Counted from the stretch's first letter, positions 43,287-52,529 are shown. The stretch: DNA of 64,000 nucleotides from Bacteroides nordii WAL 11050 = JCM 12987 (GCA_000613465.1 BAJA01000020.1:29755-93754); one strand, 5' to 3'. Notes: generated from the letters alone by a model not told the origin. Numbers and translations are program-made.

Positions 43287-43613
43287 ATGAAAAAGATTAA
43301 TTACTATTATTTCGTTGCTGGATTTTTAGCGATTCTATTTTCTATAACGCATGAATTGAATGGACAACAAGTCTTACTTCCAGCTCTATATACCGGGGAA
43401 TTAGATATAACAACTGTAACGACATTCAAATATATTTGGCATATAATTACAGCTGAGAATTTTGTTTTTGGTATTATGTTTATTATCATGGCATTTTATA
43501 AAAAACAAGAACAAGTGAGGTTTGCTGCATGGTTGATTTGTGTAATCCTGTTGATTCGTTTATTTGTTATTGTGATTACAACTTTGATGATGGGAGGTAA
43601 ATGGACAATTTAG
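43287..43613 (+). CDS. Small integral membrane protein
   Basis: A 108-residue protein with three or four membrane helices (YYYFVAGFLAILFSI, FVFGIMFIIMAFY, WLICVILLIRLFVIVI). No motif of known function. It is followed by an overlapping 32-residue hydrophobic ORF. Confidence 0.7.
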   Translation: MKKINYYYFVAGFLAILFSITHELNGQQVLLPALYTGELDITTVTTFKYIWHIITAENFVFGIMFIIMAFYKKQEQVRFAAWLICVILLIRLFVIVITTLMMGGKWTI

Positions 43614-43699
43614 GCATTGATATAATTGCGATAATAGTCTATACAACGATTATTCTTTTGGGAACACGCGCCGGGAATAGAATTAAAGTAAATGGATAG
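43601..43699 (+). CDS. Overlapping 32-residue membrane peptide
   Basis: ATG at 43601 lies 7 bases after GGGAGG, a good ribosome-binding site, and overlaps the previous stop by 13 bases. The product is a single membrane helix (IDIIAIIVYTTIILLG) with a basic tail. It may be a real small protein or the last fragment of a longer membrane gene. Confidence 0.5.
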   Translation: MDNLGIDIIAIIVYTTIILLGTRAGNRIKVNG

Positions 43700-43701
43700 A
43701 A

Positions 43702-44109
43702 ATGAAATATTTAAATCGGGAAATAGAAACTCTATTAAAAAAAAGAGGAGCAGAATTGATACGATGTGTCAGCATATCCCATTTAGATCAAAGGCAAAGC
43801 AGGCGATTTTCTCATGCCATTGTTTTCACATTTCCACTAACCGCTAAATATATTAGAGAGGTGGCCGATACTCCCAATTATGTCCAGGCGCGAATAGATG
43901 ATAATTTTAATTTTGATGATGATGAATACTTACAAGTTGAACTCAAAACAGGAAAAATAGCAGATGAATTAGCAAGATTGCTTAATGCCAAGGGCTATAA
44001 ATCTATATCTCAATCTGATGAGGAATTGATAACAGAAGGAGCATTTGATTTTGATACAAAAACTTCTGTTTTACCTCATAAAACAATGTATTTTAATGTA
44101 ACTCTCTGA
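43702..44109 (+). pseudogene. QueG-like/4Fe-4S family N-terminal fragment
   Basis: 135 residues matching the N-terminus of double-4Fe-4S proteins related to epoxyqueuosine reductase (IRCVSISHLDQRQSR, FTFPLTAKYIREVADTP, SVLPHKT). In family members the sequence continues beyond LPHKT into the Gly-rich and Cys-rich binding part; here it ends after MYFNVTL in TGA. A weak hairpin overlaps its end (44100-44132). Truncation close to the edge of the mobile element may be related to an old insertion. Confidence 0.5.
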
Positions 44110-44330
44110 AAATAAAGAAAATATAGAGAGTTTAAAAGATGCAGGTAACGATTTAGTGATGGAAGTCCTGCTTCGGGTTACACTGCTTTGCATAGTTTCA
44201 AATAACTCATATACAAATGTAGGCAAAATTTGGAATAGAACAAAATATACTGCTAAATATTTTTGTATGAATCTGATTATTAATATATTAAGAATTTAGA
44301 GTGTAACTCATTGATGCTTACTTACCATAG

Positions 44331-44366
44331 AATAGCCGGGGACAGTGCCTCCCGGCTATTTTTTTG
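44331..44366 (+). terminator. Terminator at the left edge of the mobile region
   Basis: AATAGCCGGG pairs perfectly with CCCGGCTATT and is followed by a T run. It is the last obvious host-side signal before the conjugative-element genes. The remaining 44110-44479 is AT-rich with no gene seen; the attachment site is expected here but not identified. Confidence 0.8.
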
Positions 44367-44479
44367 TCTCCAATTGGCGTTTTTCTGTCTTTTTTTGTCG
44401 GTTGCTCAACGGTTGAGTAACCAATGGCCTTATAATATCTCCGTAGTATTGCACCATAAACAATAAAAATAAGGTCAAT

Positions 44480-44776
44480 ATGAATAACAGAAGAACTGCA
44501 CCGGGTGGACAAACAGCCCACATGCTTAGTGCCATACTTGCTAAAGTTACCAACATTGAAAAATTATTGGCTCCTGCCGTACATAATTTGCCGGACAGCG
44601 AGATACTGGATTCAAAAGGCGTGCGCCTGCTCACCAAGATGTCGGACAGGACACTTTTAAGACGGCGCAATGATGGGACACTTCCCTTTCACAGAGACAA
44701 GGGGAAGATATATTACCGCCGTTCGGACGTACTCCGTGCCATGTTACTGGAAAAAGAAGAACACTCTAAAAAATAA
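44480..44776 (+). CDS. Helix-turn-helix/excisionase-like protein
   Basis: A 98-residue DNA-binding protein with a MerR/excisionase-type winged helix (LLTKMSDRTLLRRRNDGTLP, YYRRSDVLRAML). This type is common near the ends of Bacteroides conjugative elements, where it acts as a recombination directionality or control factor. It ends in TAA five bases before the next gene. Confidence 0.75.
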   Translation: MNNRRTAPGGQTAHMLSAILAKVTNIEKLLAPAVHNLPDSEILDSKGVRLLTKMSDRTLLRRRNDGTLPFHRDKGKIYYRRSDVLRAMLLEKEEHSKK

Positions 44777-44781
44777 GCGTT

Positions 44782-45111
44782 ATGAAAAAGATGATTAAAA
44801 TTGAAAGCGGTTCTTTCGCTGCACTCGTGAGAAGTTATAAGAAGTCGTTGAACATGTTGGCCGTCCTGCAACATATCTGTCAGGAAAATGATGTGGCGCT
44901 TTCCATGCTGCCCGATGAAGTCTGCGAACTGATAAATCTCAATCCGGCAGAGATTGAGAAACAACGTTTGAGCGGACGGTTACGTTTTGCGGAAGAAGAG
45001 AACGGGACAAGGCATTATTCGATTGTGGATATAATCAATTTGAAGGATACGATTGATTGCAAGGCAATAAACAGGCAGGTTGAAGAGCTTTCCTTTGAGG
45101 AAGAAGAATGA
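44782..45111 (+). CDS. Helix-turn-helix partner protein
   Basis: A 109-residue protein that forms a two-gene unit with the previous gene (5-base spacing). It has an excisionase-like C-terminal part (KQRLSGRLRFAEEENGTRHYS, VDIINLKDTIDC). It stops at TGA (45109-45111). If TGA were read as Trp, the frame is open for 57 more codons to TAA at 45283-45285. The role is probably regulatory. Confidence 0.65.
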   Translation: MKKMIKIESGSFAALVRSYKKSLNMLAVLQHICQENDVALSMLPDEVCELINLNPAEIEKQRLSGRLRFAEEENGTRHYSIVDIINLKDTIDCKAINRQVEELSFEEEE

Positions 45112-45133
45112 TGTGTTCCATTCCCCATAGACA

Positions 45134-45264
45134 AGGGAACGGCTGGCAAGGTCGGATTTATCCGGGTACCAGCCGTGCCTTTGTCTTTTCCTGAAAAGCG
45201 GCACATTGCTGTAACCTGCGGAAGCTACGCAGGCTTCACTTCCGCAGGTTACAGCAATGTGCCG
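45134..45264. ncRNA. Two-hairpin structured motif, copy A
   Basis: Hairpin 1 has arms ACGGCTGG and CCAGCCGT around GGTCGGATTTATCCGGGT. Hairpin 2 has 26-base perfect arms (45199-45224, 45239-45264) around a 14-base loop CTACGCAGGCTTCA. Copy B is at 48611-48735 with different but still paired arms, so pairing is conserved while sequence is not. It lies between convergent genes and may act as a bidirectional terminator or structured RNA. Confidence 0.6.
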
Positions 45265-45287
45265 TGGGAAAAGTACCTATATTAAGA

Positions 45288-46166
45288 TTATTTTTTGCTG
45301 AGATTGCAACAATCAAGGGGATTCGGATTTATTTTGTTTTTCCAGTATTCGTAATGCTCCGTCACATCTTCACAAACAGTCAACTGCTTAAATCCGCTGA
45401 TTTGTTCGAGGTATTTAATCTTCAGTTCAAGTGGCAGGTGCTGATAACCACTTTGTTTGAAAGTATATTCTGAATAGTCAATATTGAACCATTGTTTTAT
45501 TCAGGTATTCACTCTTAGAAATTCCACTAATATTTTGTCACATTTGATTGTATTCAATTTTTTGAAATCTATGTATTGCGGAATAAAAGGTGATAATCTT
45601 AAAGATACGTCAAAATTATGTTGCTGTAATTTCTCAAGCGCATTTATCCTTTGTGACGGCACGCAGGCTCTTTCATATGTCCGTGACAGGTCATCGTCCA
45701 TCGTTGTTATGGATATTTGGATATGTGCAAGTTTTTTGTCCATTAATCTGATATATTTATCATCAGCCACCATTGATGATTTGGTAACTATCAGATAGCC
45801 GATACCTTGTTTGTTCAGTTCCTTTATAGCTTCATAGGTTACGTGGCAGCGGCTTTCAATGGGCTGGAAACAGTCAGTCATACCTCCAAGCCTGACGATG
45901 GAACCGGATGGGATTTTACGGATAACCTTTAATACCTTATTAATATCTGCTACTGCCGGATGTTCCGCATCTCATAGTTTGCGGAAGTTCAACAATGATT
46001 TTGCATAACAATAGGAACAATCATGATAACAGCCTTTTCCGTAAAGGTCTAAACGTGTCGGATAATTACATTTTTCTCCTTCATTTCCTCCGACTGATTT
46101 ATAAAAGGATTTATATTCGGAATGCCCCGGAGAAGACTGGATATTCTTTTGTTTTTTCAATTCCAT
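45288..46166 (-). CDS. Photolyase-like radical SAM protein with two in-frame TGA codons
   Basis: A radical SAM protein of the spore-photoproduct-lyase-like (COG1533) group, about 292 residues from ATG 46166. The Fe-S motif is GCYHDCSYCYA (CxxxCxxC). Two TGA codons interrupt the frame: 45972-45974 (FRKL-TGA-DAEHP) and 45501-45503 (VNT-TGA-IKQWF). From my memory of the family both sites carry Trp (FRGLW..., VNTW...). With TGA as Trp, the protein is complete to TAA at 45288-45290, ending in CCNLSKK. The real substrate in mobile elements is unknown. Confidence 0.75.
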
Positions 46167-46259
46167 AATTATGGGGTTATTAGATGATACATTAAATATA
46201 TACCCGACATCCATAACGACAATCGGGTATATAAATTGAGTAAGCCGGTTCCCTGTCGG

Positions 46260-47548
46260 CTATACGACAGAAAAACTATTTTTCTTGCCTTTAGACTTAA
46301 TGGTAGCAACATGCCGGGGTGTCTGCTTGGTTTCTTGTTGTTTGCCCTTTTTCGGTTCATCCAACTTCGGCTTGTATTCACGGGCGTTGCGTCCTATCAA
46401 TAGTTGGTTGCTCTTGTTGCTGAAACGTACATCATCGGAAAATACCCTGCCTTTGTAGCGCATATTCTCAACGAACACCATTTCATGGTTTTGGAGCATC
46501 TTCTTCTGTTCAGGTGTAATTCTGGCACCCATGATAGTATCGTTGACTTTCAATTGTTCGCCGGACTGCTTGAATGCGATATCCATTATTTTCGGATCGA
46601 CGAAAGCAACGCCGGAAAGCAGCGTGTCATTTTTACGCTGTATGTCGTTGATGGGAAGCTGGCCTCCTGACGCAAGGATTTGCTTCTGTTTGTCATCCAG
46701 CCTTTTTCCGTAGATATAATCGGGTATCTTGATGGCATCCACCGGCATGGTGATGATACGGTTGCTCGGTTCATGAAAGGATACATAACAGTTGCAGACC
46801 GTTCCCGTATGGGTATCTTTCATCTCTTTGATTGTCCCTAATATCCCGGTGTCTTTAAGCGACTGCTTTTCCTCGTCCGTGAATACTCCTTTATAGGCGG
46901 GCAGGTCGTACTGCGGTTTGTCGAGCCTACTTAGAGTTTTCAGTTGCACCTTGCCGTCCTCCCCTTTGACACAGAGAAAACAGGCTTCTCCCATATCCTT
47001 CTTTTCTCCGTTCACTTCCTTGCTGATGGGAAAAGCCATAGAGGTAATTCTACCTTTCAGCATCTCACCCATGCAGTGGTTATCAAAGAGTAATTGCTTG
47101 TCAACTCCCAATGCGGCAAGTTCTTTCCACGGGAGCTGGTGTTCGTCGAACTTATACCTTCGGGCAAGTTTGGCGATACGCCCTTCATCGTTGAGTTCGC
47201 TGTTCTCCACCAGTTTTTTACCGTCTGCTCCGGGGTCTTCCCCTTTCCGGATCTGGATAACGGCATTCAGTGTCTTTTCCAAAAGTACGAGAGGTACAAG
47301 GAAAAAACTGAAACTCGTGGGATTTTCGTACTGGTTTTTGAAATTCGTGAAGAATAGTTCCAGCGGTGAAGTACGATCCAGTTTGAGGAAGCTGCCGCTG
47401 TTCTTCTTGTCGGGTGGCACGATTTCGAGACTGCGTCCTGCTCGTTCATTTTAGAAACGACTGCGGTCTTGTTCGTTCGCTTGTCAAGGATGACCATTAC
47501 ATGCTCGTCCTGACTCTGTTCTTGTTGTTCTTGCTTTTTCTTAGCCAT
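46260..47548 (-). pseudogene. DUF3945/DUF4099-like element protein, frameshifted
   Basis: A hydrophilic protein of about 429 residues common on Bacteroides conjugative elements. From ATG 47548 (MAKKKQEQQEQSQDEH) the frame runs to SKMNEQDAVSK, where one A is missing from an A run (about 47422); the rest continues IVPPDKKNSGSFLKLD to the TAG at 46260. Repeated segments (QKQILASGGQLPIN, EKQSLKDTGILGTI) fit the DUF3945 repeat. It may have a role in DNA metabolism during transfer, but that is not established. Confidence 0.7.
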
Positions 47549-47768
47549 AAAATCAATAATTTAAGTGATACAATAATTAATCAATACCGGGTAAACTTTA
47601 GCCCGTCGGTGCGAATGTAGAGGTTTAATTGATAGGTTATTATGGTTTAGGACGCAGTGGGAATGAATGGCGGCATTTGGCATTTCTTGGCGAGTTATAC
47701 AAATAAGATTTAGAGATTGCAATTCAGAAACTAATAGTATAAAAGTCAAAAAGTTATTGTTTTTTTGG

Positions 47769-47776
47769 TATATTTG
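47769..47776 (+). promoter_or_regulatory. -7 promoter element of the DUF5677-like gene
   Basis: TATATTTG, a TAnnTTTG match 30 bases before the ATG at 47806. A -33 element is not clear. Confidence 0.5.
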
Positions 47777-47805
47777 TACATGAATATTTTTATAAAATAT
47801 ATCAA

Positions 47806-48579
47806 ATGGATACAAATAACTTATCTCACTTAGCTAAAATAATTTCAGACTTAGCCAATAGTAATCTTGAACAGCTACAAGGTAAATGTCAAGATGAAAA
47901 AGATATGCAGGATTATTATTTAGGTATTTTACAAAAACAAGCCCTCTTATTGTTAGACTTATCTACAATTCTGAAAAATAGGCAAAGCAAATATATATCA
48001 ACGCCATATATTATTCTTAGGAGTTTATTGGATGATTTCATGCATCTTATGTATTTGGAACTTTCTAACAATAAGGAAGAAGAGATTATTAAAATTAATG
48101 CCGAAGCATATAAACATTGTTTTGTTTCTTTGCAAAACTTAACGGATTCTAATTATGAACATTTTGATGGTAAATACCCTTTTTATTTAAAACAAGAAGA
48201 AGTGGAAAAAGTAAAAAATCAATTTGTTAATAAAGATAAAAACAAGAAATATTTTAAAGAGATTACAAGGTTTAAATTTAAGTCATTTATGACTTTCAAT
48301 ACATTGGTTGGTCGAATCAACCATTCTCGTGAAATAAAGATTTATAGGGATAGAGCATATTATTTATGGAAAGAGTTTTCTGAATTTGTCCATTATTCAA
48401 CTTTCTCCTTTAAAATGGAGCAACAGGATACTCCTGAAAATATGAATAAAATAGATGAATCATTTCAATATTGTTATAATTCTATTTATCTGTCGTTTAA
48501 ATATTTCGCCTCTGAATATGATCTAAATTTTATAGATAATGAGGCATTAAGAAAGAGATATGGTATTATACTTCCATAA
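47806..48579 (+). CDS. DUF5677-like protein
   Basis: A 257-residue, all-helical protein (ILRSLLDDFMHLMYLELSNN; YYLWKEFSEFVHYSTFSF). It resembles the DUF5677 family, which is common on mobile elements and next to defence genes. No catalytic residues are evident. It is AT-rich compared with the backbone, and reads TGG for Trp. It is convergent with the traG remnant and shares the two-hairpin motif at its end. Confidence 0.6.
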   Translation: MDTNNLSHLAKIISDLANSNLEQLQGKCQDEKDMQDYYLGILQKQALLLLDLSTILKNRQSKYISTPYIILRSLLDDFMHLMYLELSNNKEEEIIKINAEAYKHCFVSLQNLTDSNYEHFDGKYPFYLKQEEVEKVKNQFVNKDKNKKYFKEITRFKFKSFMTFNTLVGRINHSREIKIYRDRAYYLWKEFSEFVHYSTFSFKMEQQDTPENMNKIDESFQYCYNSIYLSFKYFASEYDLNFIDNEALRKRYGIILP

Positions 48580-48610
48580 TTATGGTAAAAACGCCCAATT
48601 AGAGATAGGA

Positions 48611-48735
48611 GCATGGCAGGCCGGTCGGACTTGTCCGGGTGTCTGCCATGCTTTTATCCTTTCCTGAAAACGGCTCTTTACGGCAATCTACGGAAGTGAA
48701 GCCTGCGTAGCTTCCGGGATTGCCGTAATGTGCCG
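48611..48735. ncRNA. Two-hairpin structured motif, copy B
   Basis: Hairpin 1 has arms GCATGGCAG and CTGCCATGC around GGTCGGACTTGTCCGGGT; hairpin 2 has 26- and 25-base arms (48671-48696, 48711-48735) around TGAAGCCTGCGTAG. That loop is the exact reverse complement of the copy A loop at 45225-45238. It lies between the convergent DUF5677-like gene and the traG remnant. Confidence 0.6.
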
Positions 48736-48762
48736 TGGGAAACATACTGTTATGACACTGTT

Positions 48763-49433
48763 TTAGGCCTGACCCGGTTCCTCTTCGTTATTTCCCAACA
48801 GATGTTTGAGTTCCGGGTCATTCTCTATGCGGATCAGTTCGTTTTCCACCAGTTCCACAATATCCTGCTTGATTTGTCGGTAGTTGGCTTGTATCTGCTG
48901 CTCCTTGTATCATTACCATCCTCGTCCAGAAAGCTGCTGATTTCAGGAATGGTTGATAGGCCGCCGTCTCTTTCTGTACCGCTTCATTATCCACTACTAT
49001 CTGCGCATGGAAAATCTTCTGTTCTATCGTCTCTCCGAAATTGTCCGTTACGGCACCGACAAACCTCCCTTGCGAAAGTGTACTGATTTTGCTGGCAGGT
49101 ATCAGACTGTCAAGTTGCGTGCTGATGGAAGTGGAAGTGTCACTGCGGTTGATGCTAACAGACTCACGTTTTTGCAGGATTTTTCCAAACCTTTCTGACA
49201 AAGTCTTGGCAGTTTCACCCACCACTTGACCGCTAAAAACATTACCCACAGTTGACATGATTACAGTAGCCTCCTTGTCTCCGTAATCCCTTTTCAATTG
49301 CGAAAAGTCCTGAAGGCCTAACACGACCGCCACTTTGTTGCTTCATGCCGTGGCAATCAGATTATCCAGACCTTTAAAGAAAATTGTTGCTAACTCATTA
49401 ATAATCATGCAGCTTTTCAGTTGTTTCTTCTTG
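48763..49433 (-). pseudogene. Decayed duplicate of the traG 3' end
   Basis: About 220 codons homologous to the C-terminal third of the intact traG (55642-57654). The Walker B region reads MIINELATIF instead of VIIDELPTIF; TGA replaces a CGA Arg codon (49343-49345, ATA-TGA-SNK); a base is lost after AAYQ and the frame shifts again before the tail EPGQA and TAA at 48763-48765. It marks the left side of the defence island and is not functional. Confidence 0.85.
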
Positions 49434-49590
49434 TTGGCGGTAGTAAATAGCTAAAAGAAGCTAAAAAGACGACCCATAAAACTAGATTGTCTTTTCTTTA
49501 TATAATAATGTGACTCTCGCTAAAAAACGGAACGGGTGTTTCTTCTTTCAGTTTAATTTAACGCTTACGACGAGAAGAAGAGTAAATATT

Positions 49591-49634
49591 AAAAGAGCGT
49601 AGCTCAAAATAAATCTCTCTACGCTCTTTTTGGG
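49591..49634. terminator. Terminator at the left edge of the defence island
   Basis: AAAAGAGCGTAG (49591-49602) pairs with CTACGCTCTTTT (49619-49630), with a T run after it and an A run before it. A similar hairpin occurs at the other edge (55571-55618). Confidence 0.8.
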
Positions 49635-49639
49635 GCTGC

Positions 49640-49777
49640 TTATTTTCTTTTTCTACTTTTTTCTCTTTGAGAGAGTGCACTTCCTGCGGCGGTTTTGCTT
49701 GCGGCACTTGTCCGTCCATCTCTCAATACTTTTGAAGCGGCACTAGCAGCGATTTTTCCAGTAACTTTTTTAGCCAT
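49640..49777 (-). CDS. 45-residue basic Ala/Ser/Lys-rich protein
   Basis: ATG 49777 opens MAKKVTGKIAASAASKVL, followed by RDGRTSAASKTAAGSALS and a basic tail (REKSRKRK), stop TAA. It is too short for usual gene callers. The pattern resembles tiny alanine/serine-rich basic proteins (...SKTAAGSALSQ...) found in several bacterial phyla. It is the last gene of the minus-strand CBASS operon. The function is unknown; the AS-rich helical pattern could bind nucleic acid or a partner. Confidence 0.65.
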   Translation of the reverse strand: MAKKVTGKIAASAASKVLRDGRTSAASKTAAGSALSQREKSRKRK

Positions 49778-49875
49778 TACTTTTAAATTTTATTTCCAAT
49801 CCGAACAATGCAGGTGGATTGATTCCTGTCGAAAATCTTTCTTGTGTAGCGGATTTTTTGACGCTACGCTTAATG

Positions 49876-50160
49876 CTAAAATAGTGCAGCCCAGCCAGGT
49901 ATCTTTTGGGCCAATTTAATCGCTGAAGAACCTAAATCTTTTATTTTAGATATAAGTTGGGCTTGTGCCAAATTATTTTTGGAAGCTTTCTCTACAACTT
50001 CAACTAATGCTTGATAGGTTTGCATACTATTTGATGCTGGTATGATCGCATCAATTTCTTCCTTTGATAATCCTTTTAACAGTTTTAGTTCAACACCATA
50101 CATATCGTTAAATACTGCATCTGCATTCGCAAATGATTCAGAAAATCTGTTTGTTTTCAT
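49876..50160 (-). CDS. Small CBASS-linked protein, function unknown
   Basis: A 94-residue mostly helical protein (AVFNDMYGVELKLLKGLS, VEVVEKASKNNLAQAQLISK) with a hydrophobic Trp-containing tail (IPGWAALF). Its ATG overlaps the stop of the lipoprotein gene (ATGA), so the two are translationally coupled. It may be a helper or inhibitor of the operon's effector, but this cannot be judged from sequence. Confidence 0.65.
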   Translation of the reverse strand: MKTNRFSESFANADAVFNDMYGVELKLLKGLSKEEIDAIIPASNSMQTYQALVEVVEKASKNNLAQAQLISKIKDLGSSAIKLAQKIPGWAALF

Positions 50161-50870
50161 TTTGCTGTTTTTTTAGTTAATTCTTTGATTTTGTTTACTA
50201 TATCTTCGATTTGCTGTTGAGCCTCATTGCTTTTAATATCAATCTGTTCCCCTTTTTCAAGAGCCATATCTACAAATCCTGACAACTCGACCAATCTGTT
50301 AGTAACCGTAGTGTCTAAACCATTAAGGCCAACTATGCTCAGTGCTTCGTTTTGACTTTCTTTGATTTTCTGAACCGATACAAGGTAAGCTGTAAGGGTC
50401 GTATTGGCGTATATTGTATTTTGATAGGATTGGTCAATTGCATTCAATATTTCTCTCTCTTGCTCTAATATAGGAAAAAGCAATTCATTCCTTTTTGCAT
50501 TTATTTGTTGATTCGCAGCTTCTTGAAATTCCAACATAACATTCAAGGCTTCTTTCGTCTCAGCCTTACCACCCGTTTTTCCAGCGTTTTCTATAATGCC
50601 ATATATGGATGCTTCCCCTCTTATATGCTGGTTTAGCTCTGCTTCCAAAACATGATGAATAACGAATGTAGCATACACATCGTCGATGAACGTATTTACA
50701 TTGAGCTTAATTCTGTTATAATACAGTTGTACCATATTTCGGTGAGAGTCATGCAAAATCTGCAAATCTGAGCCTATCGTTTTCGACAGGATTATAGTTT
50801 CTTTAGGTATTGAGGCACACGATACCAGTAATAACGAAGAAAAAATAACGGTTAAAATCTTATTGTTCAT
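50157..50870 (-). CDS. Lipoprotein, coiled-coil, in the CBASS operon
   Basis: 237 residues with a lipoprotein signal (VIFSSLLLVSCAS, Cys18) and long helices (AANQQINAKRNELLFPILEQ; EAQQQIEDIVNKIKEL). It is unusual beside cytosolic CBASS proteins, and may link the system to the envelope. It stops at TGA, overlapping the next ATG, so the cargo uses TGA as stop. Confidence 0.75.
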   Translation of the reverse strand: MNNKILTVIFSSLLLVSCASIPKETIILSKTIGSDLQILHDSHRNMVQLYYNRIKLNVNTFIDDVYATFVIHHVLEAELNQHIRGEASIYGIIENAGKTGGKAETKEALNVMLEFQEAANQQINAKRNELLFPILEQEREILNAIDQSYQNTIYANTTLTAYLVSVQKIKESQNEALSIVGLNGLDTTVTNRLVELSGFVDMALEKGEQIDIKSNEAQQQIEDIVNKIKELTKKTAK

Positions 50871-50894
50871 ATTTTCTGTAGTTAAATTATTCTT

Positions 50895-51314
50895 TTAATG
50901 TATTCCTCCACCATGCCAAGTACCAGTGGTTACCCAAATTTCATAATGAAATAACCATTCACTCGTCCACGGTATAATCGTTTTTGCAATCATTTTACGT
51001 TCATTCCATTCATTCATTAGTCTATGATATAAACATAAATGCTGCTTTTCGTGATTATAAGTATGGGGAAGTTTAGTCGCATCCTTTGCCAAAGGCAAAG
51101 GATTGGGGCTAATTACATATATATTGGGATTATATCCGATATTATACTCTATCCTAATATCATAAGTTATACTTAAATTAGTTGGTTGAAGCTTTCCTAC
51201 CCAAATTAGCCCTTTATCATATCCAACGATTTTCAAGGTAGAGTTAGGGAAGAAATGTCGAAGCATTCCTCCCTGAGCATGTACTGAAATTCGTTTCTTT
51301 TTAGTCATTTCCAT
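50895..51314 (-). CDS. E2-like protein of type II-short CBASS
   Basis: 139 residues with the stand-alone E2 pattern of type II-short CBASS: Cys94 in QHLCLYH as the likely catalytic cysteine, then IPWTSEWLFHYEIWVTTG, and a C-terminal GGG-x-H (WHGGGIH). In long systems this fold (Cap2 E1-E2) conjugates the CD-NTase to targets and primes it. No E1 or JAB gene is seen. It overlaps the CD-NTase gene end (50895-51314 against 51301). Confidence 0.75.
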   Translation of the reverse strand: MEMTKKKRISVHAQGGMLRHFFPNSTLKIVGYDKGLIWVGKLQPTNLSITYDIRIEYNIGYNPNIYVISPNPLPLAKDATKLPHTYNHEKQHLCLYHRLMNEWNERKMIAKTIIPWTSEWLFHYEIWVTTGTWHGGGIH

Positions 51315-52527
51315 GAAAATTGTGGGTCGCAGCGGTCACAGAGCCAACCGAACTGAGAATACCTGTTCCTATTGCCATTTTCAAAGCTCCACTTTCTCGA
51401 AGATTAAGATTCCTTTCGCCTAAAGTGGAGAACGTTTTCGTAACAGTTTGTTCCCCGAAAGGCTTTTTCATTGCTTCAGCTATATATTGCAATCCTCGTT
51501 TGTGAACAATTGTTTGTACATCGTATTCTACTTGGTCGAGCCATTTGTAGAAGTTCTTTTCCCTCTGAGGATGCTCGACCCATTTATCTGCAAAATTTTC
51601 TTCAGGATTTACCGGGTTTGGAATCCATTTAACCATCCTGCCGGCATTTGAATCATAGCGGCTTTCGATATAGTTACGCATATTGGAAACTACATTTGTC
51701 AATGCATCTATGATAGATGTTTCTTTGTTATATCCCCTTGAAGCTAAAGTTGTAATAATAATGGATATGGGTTTGTCTTCATCTCCGTTAAACATCATAT
51801 CCCGATGTCGTTTCAGAATTTGGACAACCCGCTGAAGTGGTAACTTCTCTTTATTATATTTTGGAACAGGATTTACAGCTTCCGACAACATTATGGATTT
51901 ACGTAATGATAAAACATCGGCTGCATTGAAAAACCATCTACCATAACCGAATGGATTGCTTTTCATCCAGTTTTCGGCAATCGTATCGGTATAATAGTTG
52001 TTTTGCTTATTATCTGTTATACGTATTGCCAATGATTCGTAATCTTTATCCAATGTTGTATTCGAGAAGGCTTTTTCAAGCACAATATTATATCCATTAC
52101 AAACAAGGCTGGGAAGTATATCCATGTGATAATTCGCACTATCGGAATACATCAATGTCCAACATCTTCGTCCCTCCTCATCAAGCATATTTTTGTAGGT
52201 TTCGTTATCTTTAAGTCGATTCCCTACCACTTGTTTGAGATGATATTGTGTCCACTGTGGATTCTTGCCGGTCAGTTCACACACTAAGTCAATATCCAAA
52301 TCGTCTTCTTCACAAATAGGTTTAATCATTGTTCCAAGCATGAATGAACCTTGCGGACGAACGACCGGTTTATATGGAGCAAGTGATGATTCTGGTTTTG
52401 CAAGCCATTCACCTACTGCACCATAACTACTAACTGCGGCGTTATATTGGGTTTCTGTGATGTCCAATGTTTGCCCGAGTGTTTCTAAAATTTCACTGAA
52501 TTGTTTTTTTTCTTCTTGTGTCAGCAT
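51301..52527 (-). CDS. CD-NTase (cGAS/DncV-like nucleotidyltransferase) of CBASS
   Basis: A 408-residue nucleotidyltransferase that makes a cyclic oligonucleotide alarm signal upon phage infection. The GS motif is at residues 60-61 (RPQGSFMLGT), the metal-binding acids at Asp78 and Asp80 (DDLDID), and the third at about Asp136 (YHMDILPS). It lies immediately downstream (2 bases) of the Cap5 effector gene and overlaps the E2 gene, as an operon. Clade and product nucleotide cannot be told from sequence alone. Confidence 0.9.
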   Translation of the reverse strand: MLTQEEKKQFSEILETLGQTLDITETQYNAAVSSYGAVGEWLAKPESSLAPYKPVVRPQGSFMLGTMIKPICEEDDLDIDLVCELTGKNPQWTQYHLKQVVGNRLKDNETYKNMLDEEGRRCWTLMYSDSANYHMDILPSLVCNGYNIVLEKAFSNTTLDKDYESLAIRITDNKQNNYYTDTIAENWMKSNPFGYGRWFFNAADVLSLRKSIMLSEAVNPVPKYNKEKLPLQRVVQILKRHRDMMFNGDEDKPISIIITTLASRGYNKETSIIDALTNVVSNMRNYIESRYDSNAGRMVKWIPNPVNPEENFADKWVEHPQREKNFYKWLDQVEYDVQTIVHKRGLQYIAEAMKKPFGEQTVTKTFSTLGERNLNLRESGALKMAIGTGILSSVGSVTAATHNFHGND

Positions 52528-52529
52528 AT

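Noticed and set aside
48763..49433. Counting the TGA at 49343-49345 as evidence for recoding
   Set aside because: It replaces Arg (CGA in the intact traG), and the copy has other lesions, so it is ordinary decay.
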